Below, piece after piece: positions 25,365-36,524 of a stretch of DNA of 64,000 nt. The DNA lies in NCBI RefSeq assembly GCF_030704535.1, contig NC_081822.1:9603001-9667000 (forward strand), in the 5' to 3' direction. The notes beneath the pieces were generated by a model that was not told where the DNA came from, did not search any database, and was given only the letters and a program-made list of their open reading frames with translations. This DNA comes from Vitis vinifera (taxonomy: Eukaryota; Streptophyta; Magnoliopsida; Vitales; Vitaceae). Made by a program: the position numbers and the translations under genes. Position 1 is the first letter of the stretch; every line of letters begins with the position of its first letter.

Positions 25365-26008
25365 ATAATGATCCGTTGGATTTAAAACCGATAATACTTA
25401 TAAAGAAGGGAATTAATATAAAAGGTATAAAAAAAGTTTTTAATTATTATTTTATAGAAAGTAAAATTATATTTTTATTTTTTATAGTACTCAAACTTAA
25501 TTCAAAAAACATAAATTAACATTAAAAAAACTAACTCAAATGAAAATAAGACCAGACTTAAATGAGCATATGATCGATTCAAATTCAACTTAAAGTTCCG
25601 AACCTAAAATGCAAAAGGTTACACGTACATTTAATGAAACATTAAATGGTCACATGCTTAATTTTGTTAACAGTTCTTTTAAATTAATGAAGATAAGGGG
25701 TAGGAGACTATTGTTTCCTTTGTATATCCAAATTATTAATTCAAAAGTGAGCCGCCGGTGTCAGAGGAGCTACCCGTTTGTCATCTGCAATGATTACGGT
25801 TAGTAATGAAAGCAGTGGGAAGTTGAGTGTTCAACGGAGAAGGGTAAAGGCAATTGAAGGGTCATTTCGAAATTGGGACGAGCCTTCGCTCACCCTCTTT
25901 AATCGCAGTCTGGAGTGTGTGGGAAATAGGAAGAAGAAGCGGGAAAGGAGTTTGCTTTATGTTTTCTGAGATAGGGTCTGCTTGGAGTTGTATGTAGTGT
26001 ATCTGTAC

Positions 26009-27190
26009 ATGCCTTCGTCTCCCATGGTTGCAGAGCGCCCCTGTCCCAGGCATTTCTTTAAGGTTATGATCAATGATTTCCGTACTCAACTGGTATGTCA
26101 ACGTTCCCTTTTTTCAATCCTCTACATATATGTTTTAGAAGTATTTCAACAAGCACTGCTAAAAAGTTTTACTCTGAATCAACCTTGTGGTTTGATACAT
26201 GATGTGTATTTTTCTTGCGAACAGTCAATACCACCAGGGTTTTCTAGGAAGTTAAATGGCGAGAAAATGGAGAAAGCGGTGCTTACAAGTTACAAGGGGT
26301 CATGGGTTATCGAAGTTGGTAAATGTGGCCAACTTTTTCATTTCAAAGAGGGATGGGAAGAGTTTGTGCGGAACCACAATCTCAATGTTGGAGATTTTGT
26401 TGTGTTTGAACACAAGGGAAGTATGAGGTTTGATGTGTTGGTGTTTGATTCAAGTGCTTGTGAGAAAAGACTTTCTAACAGGTTGGGCAATAAGAGGGGG
26501 AGAACAGCCAAGCAAGCTGACAGCTGCGATCATCATGTGGAGCTCGTCAAACTAGAATCTGATTCAAGGGTTCGCGAGAGGGAACTTTCTCCACCCATGG
26601 CGCAGGGAAACAACAACTCCCATGACCATGTCAAGCAGCTCAAAGGTGAGTTCTAAATTATTATTTGTATTTTCTGTTTAATTTTTCGACTTGGCAATTG
26701 ACAAAAGGCCACATGCAGCAGCAACTGCTTCCTCTGCCCTCAGGAGACCCTCTTTTACAGCAACAATCACACCAGCCAACTGCGTTCGTGGTTACCCTTA
26801 TCTGGTCAGCTTTTGCCTTCTCTTTTCCCATCTCAGGGTTTATTTTTGTGTTTAAATCATATCAAAGATTGGTATATATTCACTGAGACATGACCTAATC
26901 AATATTTGAGTTGCGTGTGGCAGAATATCCCCAGAGGGTTTTGGAGATCAAATGATATCATAACTAAGGAAGGCAGCATAGCACTCAGGGATCCACTGAA
27001 TAGGTTGTGGCCAGTGAAACTTAGATTACAAGGCGGGGGCAGTCGGTTAAGCTTGGGAATTGGTTGGCATGAGTTTATTGAATCCAATAAGCTCAAGGCA
27101 GGAGACGTCTGCGTCTTTGAGCTCAATCCCACCTCACCGGAAACTCCAAATCCTGTTCTGGATGTTCGGACCCTTCCCCCACAGAAGTAG
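26009..27190 (+). CDS. B3-domain (REM/VRN1-like) DNA-binding protein with two B3 domains
   Basis: A plant-specific nuclear DNA-binding protein. The exons are 26009-26092, 26225-26645, 26719-26804 and 26924-27190, giving 285 residues; all junctions are GT-AG and phases close (0, 1, 0). The third exon could instead start at 26722, which drops one alanine. The first B3 domain spans residues about 14-104: HFFKVMI, then IPPGFSRKL straight after the first intron, then GWEEFVRNHNL and GDFVVFEH. A linker rich in charged residues follows. The second B3 domain is about 180-285: SFTATITPAN, IPRGFWR after the intron, GWHEFIESNKLKAGD and VFEL. Each B3 domain is cut by a phase-0 intron just before the IP motif, as in VRN1-type genes. 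The start could also be ATG 26024. It is a close relative of the three-B3 gene 2.8 kb downstream. Target genes cannot be inferred. Confidence 0.88.
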
Positions 27191-27827
27191 ATACTACTTA
27201 TATCTTGGATGGTTTATTCTCCCTGAATTTTTGTTTTGGGTTTTTGGTTATGAATGTTCTTGAATTTGGAAAAAACATGTGGTGTTTGCTCGAGCAGATT
27301 CTCTGATCTGCCTTATTAATCATTTCCCAGATGAAATTTGGTTGCTTTGTCTACCTGTGTACATGCGTTATTTTAGTTTTTTGCATTTGATGCTGTGGAA
27401 AGCCCCTTTGACTCCCACGAGGCATTCGTTTGCAAATTGGGCGTGGCTTATGATCTGTTTGGTTATAGAAATAAAAATAGTGCGATTTAAATTAAATAAT
27501 TTTTAAAGTTTTTTTCTTTTGAACTCTTTTTTAGAATAATTTTTTATTTTTCAAAATAAAAAACATAGAAAATATATTTAATAATTAAAAATTATTTTCT
27601 ATTTTTAAGAACAAAAAATGGAAATTTTTTATAGAAGGACTTTTAGTTGTTTTTAATTGTTTGGTGAAAATTATTTTAAAAAATAATTATATAAATATAT
27701 AAAATAATTAAAAATAAAATACTAGTTATTAAAATAATTTTTAAAATATATTTAAAAATATTAAAAATAAAAATAGATTTCAAAAACTATTGTAAAAAAT
27801 TATTCTTTAAAATAATTATCAAAAGGC
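27191..27827. other. 3' flank of the first B3 gene and AT-rich spacer
   Basis: The first 280 bp are the likely 3' untranslated region. Positions 27,450-27,827 are extremely AT-rich, with partly self-complementary ATAATT/AATTAT blocks and the phrase TGTTTGGTTAT near 27,458 that suggests a decayed MITE. No gene. Confidence 0.4.
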
Positions 27828-27835
27828 CTTAAAAC

Positions 27836-29348
27836 CATGGATTGAAAAATCGGAAAATGTCGCCGATATTTCGTCGAAATATCGGTTATCGGGCGGCATG
27901 GAAACGATAAACGGCACCGATTATCGATCGACGGAAAAATCGGCCAAAAATTGACAAAATCTCCGATATATCGGCGAAATATCGGTGAAGCACCGAAAAA
28001 TCGGAGAAAAATCGCGATATTTCCTACCAGTCCAGCCCGCGCAGTTGTGTTTTTCAGCCTGGCTCAAAAATCGTGGATTTAGGGTTCGTGAAATTTAAAT
28101 CCAATGGCACAACAGCAAAGAGACCCCTAAAACAGATCCAGAAAACACAGGGAGCAAAAGAAAAGCAATTTTTTTGGTTTTCTTTGGGAGTTTTGAATGG
28201 ATTTTCTCGGAAATCAAACGAGGATGAATTTTCCCGGAAATCGAATGGGGATGGATTTTCTTGGGAATCAAACGGGGGTTGCAAAAAAAAAAAATAATAA
28301 TAACATGATTAGATTAGTACCTGCGAGGATGGAGATTTGAGAGTAGCAGAGGAAAATAGGGCTTTTTAGGGATTCTCTCGCTGGAAGACACCTTCAGAAA
28401 AGGGTTCTTGATGCCCGAGAGAGAAGTGGGTGCCTTTTTTATTTTTATTTTTTATTTTTAGATTTAGGGGAGATAAAAAAATAAAAAATAAAAAATAAAA
28501 AAAACATGAGAACAATTTTCTATAAATAATTATTAATTTTCAACTTTTATTTGGATTATTAAATAAATTTATATTAATAAAAAAAGTTGTTATCACATTT
28601 TTTAATAAATTTTAAAAATTAAATCTCAAATAAGATATTTTATATAAATTAATTTAATTTATCATTTAAAATATAATAAAATATGTAAAAAAATCATGAG
28701 AACAATTTTCCACTCTCTATATAAATAATTATTAATTATCAACCTTTATTTTTATTATTAAATAAATTAATATTAATAGAAAAAGTTATTATCACATATT
28801 TTTAATAAAATTTTAAAAATTAAATCTCAAATAAGATATTTTATATAAATTAATTTAATTTTTCATTTAAAATATAATAAAATATGTTTTAATAAAAATA
28901 TTTTAAAATTTTTAAAATAAATACTGTCTTCAACAAGATGAACTCCCTTCATCTAATAATATATTGAAACTACATCGATATCTTTCTTAGTATAAGGACT
29001 ATTGCAATCTCATATTTCTTAACTCAATTTTAACTTTATACACTTTCAAAATTCATATATATTATTTTTAAAATTCAAATATCGAATCTACCAATATATC
29101 TCTATTTACGATATTTTTCTTCTTAATTATATATATATCAATTACACTTACAAGATAACTTTAAAATGTATATTCTTACTTATGTTATCATTTTTTGAAG
29201 TTTTTTTAAGCATTCCTATTAATTTTAAATAATTTTCACTCCACCGATATTTATGAAAAAATATCCACCGATATTTCTCCGATATTTCCGATATATCCGT
29301 AAAATTGAAGTACCGATATATCCGTAAAAACCGATATTTCAATCCTTG
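27836..29348. mobile_element. Non-autonomous hAT-like DNA transposon (1.5 kb)
   Basis: The left end reads CATGGATTGAAAAATCGG and the reverse complement of the right end reads CAAGGATTGAAATATCGG. A perfect 8 bp duplication, CTTAAAAC, flanks it at 27828-27835 and 29349-29356. An 8 bp duplication with CA-rich ends ending in GG is the hAT signature. Sub-terminal regions at both ends are crowded with CGATATTTC/GAAATATCG motifs that could bind transposase. The interior has a moderate-GC segment (about 28,030-28,400) and a tandem 190 bp duplication, but no transposase frame. Confidence 0.85.
28505..28885 (+). repeat. 190 bp tandem duplication inside the hAT-like element
   Basis: The phrase CATGAGAACAATTTTC occurs at 28505 and 28695. 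Both copies continue with TAAATAATTATTAATT and end with AAAATATAATAAAATATGT. Small indels and substitutions separate the copies. Confidence 0.85.
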
Positions 29349-29797
29349 CTTAAAACTAACTCATCTTTTGAAAACCCTAGATTAAATAAAATCTCAATCA
29401 GAACTGAAAATTTTTTGTTTTGAATTGGGCCGATAATGGCCCATTCGACCCCAAGCCCATATGAGTCAGGCTCAACAGTCTAAGTGGATTAATGAATGAA
29501 GAGATCGGAGCGAGTGAGAGTGATGGAGCAACCCCGACCGTTGATGGCATAAACTCGTTTCAAAGCTAAATGCACCTCCTTGCGGGCGTGGCAGTCTCCA
29601 ATTGGTCTCGGTAGTATAAGAGTAACTGATTCTCATCGGGAGATTATCATGCTGCAACCGTTTCCGCTGGTATTTCATGTATCTTAAAACTGGTCTTTAC
29701 CCCCCAATGGGAGACAACACCCACGCGTTAATGAGGAGCGTGCACAGAGCCAATAAACAGATGAAACCCCTCCCCTGAGGCCTCAGAAGCTGAGCCC

Positions 29798-29804
29798 TAT
29801 AAGG
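29798..29804 (+). promoter_or_regulatory. TATA box of the three-B3 gene
   Basis: TATAAGG lies in CCCTATAAGGAGG, about 196 bp upstream of the start codon at 29994. The sequence around it is GC-richer than its surroundings. A start site near 29829 is inferred. Confidence 0.5.
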
Positions 29805-29833
29805 AGGCACGTTCTCAGAGCGAGGGAGTCAGC

Positions 29834-29848
29834 ATGGAGCTAAGCTAA
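29834..29848 (+). promoter_or_regulatory. Four-codon upstream ORF in the three-B3 gene leader
   Basis: ATG GAG CTA AGC TAA lies a few bases after the inferred start site and 145 bp before the main ATG. It would be translated only if the transcript begins upstream of it, which is close to the predicted limit. Confidence 0.3.
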
Positions 29849-29993
29849 TCTGAGATTCTAAACTGTGTTCTCATCCCCCACAGTTTCTTTTCTCGGCTCT
29901 CGTAATTTTCCAGGAAAATGTTCACTTTCTTGGTGTTTGTTTAGGGCGTTTCTTAAATTTTTTGAGTAGGAGTTATTGTCAGGACAACGAGAG

Positions 29994-32900
29994 ATGAAGA
30001 ACTCCAAGCGGCCTCATTTCTTTGAGGTTTTCCAGCCTGACGCGAGCTCCGAGCGACTGGTAATTTCTTCTTCTCTTTCTTATTTTGTCTTTTACTGCCA
30101 ATTTTGCTTTTTTGCTTTTCCACATTGCTCTCCATCAAGGACAATAAATTAGGGTTATTGCACCGTTATTTATGCATAGAGATTCTCAAGGAAAAATGTT
30201 AGAAATTTGAGTGTTTATTTTGTTGTATTAGGGCGTAAAAGTATTGGTAGCCGTTTGGATGTTAGCCTCAGGCCTAAACACGTGCATAGAGGTGGAAAAA
30301 AAGGAGAGTAGAGACGGAAATGCTTGTAATCCTAGGGATGTGTGGTCATGGCTGTCTACTCCTAAACTGTATCTTTTGTATCTGTGTTCGTCTTAAATCA
30401 TGTTCTTGTATCTTTGAGATACATTTTCACGTTGGAGAATGGCAAAATGATAAAGCAAGACATCTATAGAAAGTAAGGAGGATGAAGCAGAGAGCAATAT
30501 ATGATTGGTTCCAGGAAAGATTCTAAGGCATAAATAAAGAAAGAAGAATCCACTAATATCATTATCAAATGGAGCATAAGCTTTTGTAGGTGGTTTTTTA
30601 TTTTTATTTTTTTCCAAATATATGCTATGCCTAAAAATAGTTGTGTATTGCATGATTTGAGTGATTTGATTTACTCTCCATTTGGTTCCCAGAAAACTAA
30701 AAGAAAATTTCCTTTCTATTTACGAAGTAGAAGGAAAGGGAAAGAAAATGGTTAAAAGTGGCTTTCTTCTTAAGCATCTTTAAGAATTTTGTTTTTTCCT
30801 TTAGTGTAGTCTTTCCCAAGCAAAAGACAATTAAAAAAGCTTTAAAAGAAGCCACTTAAAAATTATTCTCAATAATTTTCCAAGTTTAAATTTTATCTTA
30901 TAATAATTTTGTCAATACCTTAAAATTGATTATAAAGCTAACATCATCTAAGTTGCATATGTTGTATGGTTTAGGTTTAATTGGAAAACAATGTGGTGAA
31001 ATTGTGTCACAGCATCAACTGATAAAGATTGTATAGCATGTGAAATTTCATGGAAGCCTAACTTTCTATTTGCACTCCATATAAACAAGAAGTAAGATTC
31101 TTGTTATCCAAAGTATATATTACATTATGTGGTTTATTTAAATTAAAGGCTGGTGAAATTAACAGCATTATTTCTTCCTTGTATGTGGTTTGTTTGATTG
31201 TTAAAAAACAAAGGAAAAGGAAAGAGAAGCTGTGGTCATCAAGTAGGCACTCTCTGCCCCCATATTGTTGGGTCATTTCTAGTTTTCATTTCTCTATTTT
31301 TACATTTAATGCCATGTAATCGCTAAAAGGAACGCGGTAGATATTTCAGAATAAAGCCTATAAATGAAAGGTTGTAGGGTAGCTCACTCTGCCAGCAGAT
31401 TGCTATTGTTAGAGTAACTTCCCTATATGACATGCCTTTTTTTTTGGGGTAATTCTGAGAGATAATATGTGCCCTGATTGCTCTGGTTAAGATTGTAGGG
31501 TGGCTCACTCTGCTGGCAGATGCTGACTGTTAAGATTAACTTATTTTAAGTGATATGACATGCATTTTTTTTTTCTTCTTGGTAATTCTAAGGGTTAAAT
31601 ATGTGCCCTGATTGCCCTGATTATGCTGCTGGATGTCATTTCAGTAGTAATTGGATGATTTTCTCCCTTGAACCACCAAACAACGTAATCTGGAAGACTG
31701 GAAATCTGGTGTTCAATTTCATAATCCGCTTCAAGATGATGGATTTGCATGATGTTTTTTTGGAGTTTGATCAGATGAATTTTGACTGTTTTCAACCTCT
31801 TCCTTATTGGACTCTCCTTTCAGTTATTGGATGGTCTCACAATTTAAATCCTTCCATTACAGAAAATTCCATCAAGATTCATCAAACACATGGAAGGCAG
31901 AACATCTGGATTTGTTTCATTAGTGGGCCCTAGTGATAACACTTGGCATGTTGACTTGATTCAGCAGAATAGTGACTTATTATTGCATGATGGATGGCCA
32001 GTATTTGTGAGAGATCACTGCATAGAATGTGGTGACTCTTTGGTATTTAGATATGATGGCAATTTGCATTTCACAGTGCAAGTTTTTGATCGAAGTTCAT
32101 GTGAGAAAGAAGCTGCATTTCATGCTAAATGCAGCCAAGATCCAGGAGGTTTGGATGATCCGCTAAGAAAAAAAAGAGAAAGGGAGAGCCCAGTTGTCTC
32201 TAAAGATAAAATTTTTGAAGGTGTGCCAAAGAAAATGAGAGGGAGCTCTTGTCATGTGCATTCAGAATGCATAACTAAGAACTTGGAAGACAAGATGGAT
32301 AAATCTGATAAGGAAGCATGCAAGTGTGAAGATTTATTTATGACCGAAAAATGTCAAGCAGCAGTTTTCTCCAATGAAACAAAGAAATGCGGGAGTCCAT
32401 CAAAGGATTCCCTCAGTTCTATGCCTTCTCAATTAAAAGCTTGCAATGAAAAACCAGGTAACAGTCCCTTACTTTTCAGCATCTGGATTTTGCAGTCAGT
32501 TATCAGCTTCTGATCTCTATGCACATAGATGCATTTTATTTTTATTCTGTATTGTAATCTCCGCTACATATAAGAGCAATTCATGAAATCATGTTTTCTT
32601 GCTTGCAATCTTGAGTACACATGTGTTTAATTTAGACATGACAAATTAAACACCTTCCATTTTCTAAATTAATTTTGAAACAGAGGCTGCCATCCAGAGC
32701 AGAGCAGATGATGAATTCGATTCTCGTGCTAGAGGTTGTGGTTGCACTTCTCTGTTGTCAACATTTGAAGAGAAAAAAGTAGCTCAGTCTTTTACTTCCT
32801 CTTTTCCTAATTTTGTGAGGATCATGAAAAAGTTCAACATCAGTGGTTCATATACTCTGGTAAATAGTTACATTTTCCATTTTTTGGTTTTGAGTTTTGA

Positions 32901-35900
32901 CTGAAATATTTTATTCATATAAGATTTCTTTTGTGTCTGATTACTTCAATAATACAATCTATTAGTGCATCATCACTTAGTATTAATATAGATCAAGGGA
33001 ATAAGATTATTTCTAGGTTATGTTTGATTCCCGGAAAGTACTAAGGAAAGAAAAAAAATTCTTAGGAAAATGATTTTCTCATATTTGGTTGTGCAATGAA
33101 AAATACCAAAGAAAATAAAATATAATTAAAATTAGTTAAAAACTTATGCATTTTCAAATTATTTTATCTTTATATTGAAAAGTTAAAGTAAGTGAAATGA
33201 GTTTGAAGTTAGTATATAAAAATAATTTGTTGACTTTAAATTTATTTTTTATTTTCTTTTTCTTCCTACTTTTCCTCTCTATTTTCTTTCCTTTACAATT
33301 TCCCCCAAATTCTCTGGGAACCAAACATAGCCTTAGTGTTCACTTAGGAATCGAATATAATTAAAGCCCTAGTGGTGATCTACAATGGCCTCCTAGCCTA
33401 GTTGAGATGGCTTCTATCTCTTTCATGTGGCAGTTCCTTTGGTATTTTTAAGCTTTGCCACTTAGAGGCTTTGAAAGATCACCAGATTTTGCCTGGCTCA
33501 CCAGATTTGTTTGCTCTTCTGCACACTGTTTTTACTGTCAATTGTCTTTTACCAACTGGTTTCCATTGTGCAGAAAATCCCATATAAGTTCTCAATGGAA
33601 CATCTTCCCAAGTGCAAAATAAAGATTGTCCTTCGTAATCTAAAAGGAGATTGTTGGACTGTGAATTCAGTCCCAACTACAAAGGTTCACACTCTTCATA
33701 CCTTCTGTGGAGGGTGGATGGCTTTCGTCCGTGGTAATGGCCTCAAGATGGGAGATATTTGCATTTTTGAACTTGTGCGCAAGTGTGAAATGCGTGTTCA
33801 CATTCTTGGGGCTGGAAAGGAAGGTATAGATGGCCAAAGTGGGAAAACTATGTCTAATGGGTTTACTCCAGGGTGTGCTGCCACTTCACATAAAAATCCT
33901 GAAGGTTTACCAAAGAAACCAAAAGGGAACTCTTCAAAGGTCCATTTAAAACATATAACCAAGCTGGGTGTATCTGGTAAGAAAGGGTCTAAAACACATC
34001 AAGATACTGTTCCTAATGAAATGAAAAAACATGGTAGTTCATCAAAGAGCTCTGTCAGTTCTGCATCAAAAGCTTGCAATGAAAAGCCTGGTAAGCATCT
34101 AATAATTCCTTTCTTGGGCTTTGCAGTCAAGAGTCTATTTCTCTAATATAAGGTGCTCAATGTTTTAAAAGGTTAAAGGCGGTTTTGAGGCGTTTTGCCT
34201 AAATGTGGTGAGCCTCAGCTTAAAACAAAATAATAATAATAATAGCTATAAAAATTGAATAATAAGAAAACCATACAATGCATTATAAGCTTCTCTCTTC
34301 TAAAATCCAACTTTTCTCATGACTTCATCAAATAATCTCTAACATTTTCTTTGTTACCAATAGTAGGATCATTCAAGGAATCATAATCATATCCAATTGC
34401 TTTCTTATTTTCCATATGGACCTTATCAATGTTAATGTTTACTCATTCTTCTTCATCCATCAATTATGGTGTCTTTTCACAGAAGCACAATTCATTAAAA
34501 CCATTGAATATTAAGGCATAAACATCTTATAAAATATGTATAAAAAGTCCATAAAGGCCTTGAGCCTATTAAAACCCTTTGAATATTCAAAGATTAAGTC
34601 TCTTTAGCTTCGAGGTTGTAGCCTTAAGGCTTATGCCTCAACAGGGTATGACATAAGTCTTGATTACCCCATATTGAGGCTATAGCCTTAGGGCTAATTT
34701 TCATAGCATCTCCTTTAGGTGAGCCTCAAGGCATAAGTCTCAATAGCCTTTTAAAACATTGGTAGTGCTGTTGATTTATTAGTTTTTTCATCTTCTAATG
34801 CCCTGGGTGCTGTTCTGTTCTTGTTGAACAGAAAGCACAGAGCTTACCTGTGTTTGCATAATTTGGGTTCTTTATTAAGGACTGTAGGAAAAGTTTTCTT
34901 CCTTTTTTTCCTCTTTAATGGATTGTGTTTTTTATTTTTAATTATTATTTTAGTTTATTTATTTATTTTTTATTTGCTTCCTTTTTTGGTATTGCATGGA
35001 TTTGAACCTGGAACCTCCCCCCTTCCCCACCTGAACCCCTTGCTACTGGGGTCTGCCCTTGAGGGCTAGGAAAATAGGAAAAGTTATATCACTTTTTTGG
35101 ATTTTTACTATGTAGAAGGGTAATTCATGAAGTCATATTCCCGCCTTTTCCAATTTTAAAATGGTTAACCATAATTTTGATTTACTTGTCAAATTATCAC
35201 TTATTCCATTTCCTAACCCAAATGAGCTTCTGAAATATAAAATAGAGTCAGCCATCCAGAACACAACCAGTGCAGCAGATGATCTAAGATCACAAGCTAA
35301 AAGTTTTGTCTCAACAATATCAGCTGAAGAAGAAAAAGCAGTGCGTTCTTTTACTTCTAGTTATCCTTATTTTGCGAGGTTCATGAAGAAGTTCAATATC
35401 AGTGGTTCATATACTCTAGTGAGTAGTTTTCTAATCGTATCTTTGTTTTGTTTTAACTTGTATTTGTTCATGTCAGGTTTATTTGCTGTGCCGTGGATGA
35501 ATGAAACCCATTATTGCATCATCAGTGAATAATTGAATACTAATTTGGATCAAGATTAAAAGAAACCAAATGAAAATAAAGAAGACTAAAAAAGTAAAAA
35601 AAAAAAAAACTATATGAAGTGGAAAATGAAAGGAATAAAAACTTTGTCCTGAACTGTTGTTTGATCCCTATTAAAAAGTGAAAAAAAAAAAGGGTCTGCT
35701 AAATAAACAGGGTAAATGAGCGGTTTTCTTGATGAAACTGTTACTGATCCTCTTGCTTTTGTATTCTCCCATCTCACCTTATCAGTGGTCACATGTTTTC
35801 TTTGGTTATGGGCCCTACTTGGCCCTGAACCTTTGACCATTACCTTACCTACCACAATTCCACCACTGTTTACATGCTCATTCAAGATGAAGGAACACAG

Positions 35901-36524
35901 ATCTATGTTGTAGGCTGTCATGTTGGGGTTGGCCTTGCATCTATACAGATTGTAAGAGTACTTTTGGGCTGTTCTAAAGAACTGGCATCATTAAGCCTAT
36001 TTACTGGCTTACGATGATCCTGTCTCCTAGCCTTGTTGGGATGCTGAAGCTGATAACATTTGGACTCACCTCTCTCTATTCCCTGCACCAGTTCTGGGGC
36101 ATTTTCAACTTGGCCAGTTGAGGGATTTATTGGTTTGTTCTCCACTTGGCATGAATTGCAAGGCTTGGAGATCTTACCTTTCTACAAACTGTTTATATTG
36201 TCACTTATCATTTACTGACCAGTTTCCATAATGCAGAAAATTCCATATCAATTTTCAATGGCACATCTTCCAAAATGCAAGACGGAGATTGTTCTTCGTA
36301 ACTTAAAAGGAGAATGTTGGACTGTAAATTCAGTCCCAGATACAAAGGGGCGAATGGTGCATACTTTCTGTGGAGGGTGGATGGCCTTTGTTCGTGGCAA
36401 TGATGTCAAGATGGGAGATATCTGCATGTTCGAACTTGTTGGCAAAAGTGAAATGCTTGTACATATATCTGGGGTTGGAAAGAAAGGGTCAGATCATCAG
36501 AGTGGAAAAGCAGCTTCTAACTAA
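29994..36524 (+). CDS. B3-domain (REM-like) DNA-binding protein with three B3 domains
   Basis: Six exons: 29994-30059, 31863-32457, 32684-32859, 33574-34090, 35246-35418 and 36237-36524. They encode 604 residues with all phases closing (0, 1, 0, 1, 0). The first B3 domain (about 6-105) has PHFFEVFQ, IPSRFIKHM and GWPVFVRDHCI. The second (about 260-345) and third (about 490-575) are near-copies: both start with FTSS(F/Y)P, contain MKKFNISGSYTL before the intron, then KIPY(K/Q)FSM, a shared CGGWMAFVRGN block and GDIC(I/M)FEL. Serine/lysine-rich linkers separate the domains. Exons 3-4 and 5-6 are therefore duplicated modules. Every B3 domain is cut by a phase-0 intron before KIP. The gene lies downstream of, and is related to, the two-B3 gene at 26009. 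Intron 1 is 1.8 kb, and introns 3 and 4 contain transposons. Nuclear DNA binding is a family property; targets are unknown. Confidence 0.88.
31372..31625 (+). repeat. 121 bp diverged tandem duplication in intron 1 of the three-B3 gene
   Basis: TTGTAGGGTAGCTCACTCTGC at 31372 recurs as TTGTAGGGTGGCTCACTCTGC starting at 31493. Both copies continue through a T-run to TATGTGCCCTGATTGC. The copies differ by several substitutions and indels. Confidence 0.8.
33016..33332. mobile_element. MITE, copy B (317 bp) in intron 3 of the three-B3 gene
   Basis: Begins GGTTATGTTTGATTCCCGG and ends GGGAACCAAACATAGCC. CTA precedes and TTA follows it, consistent with a decayed 3 bp target duplication. The interior matches copy A (25039-25364) nearly end to end, so the family was active in this region. 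It has no coding capacity. Confidence 0.75.
34158..34761. mobile_element. hAT-like non-autonomous element (604 bp) in intron 4 of the three-B3 gene
   Basis: It has perfect 15 bp terminal inverted repeats, CAATGTTTTAAAAGG at the left and its inverse at the right. Inside the ends are GCCTCA/TGAGGC motifs in both orientations. The flanks AAGGTGCT and GTAGTGCT share GTGCT, consistent with a decayed 8 bp target duplication. No transposase. Confidence 0.7.
34920..35070 (-). mobile_element. Possible tRNA-derived SINE on the minus strand in intron 4
   Basis: On the minus strand a box-A-like TAGCCCTCAAGGG (35056-35068) is followed after 60 bp by a perfect box B, GGTTCAAATCC (34998-35008). An A-rich tail with TAAATAAATAAA follows (about 34,920-34,990). 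Box spacing is wider than in a tRNA, so this is a SINE rather than a tRNA gene, if real. No target duplication was identified. Confidence 0.35.
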
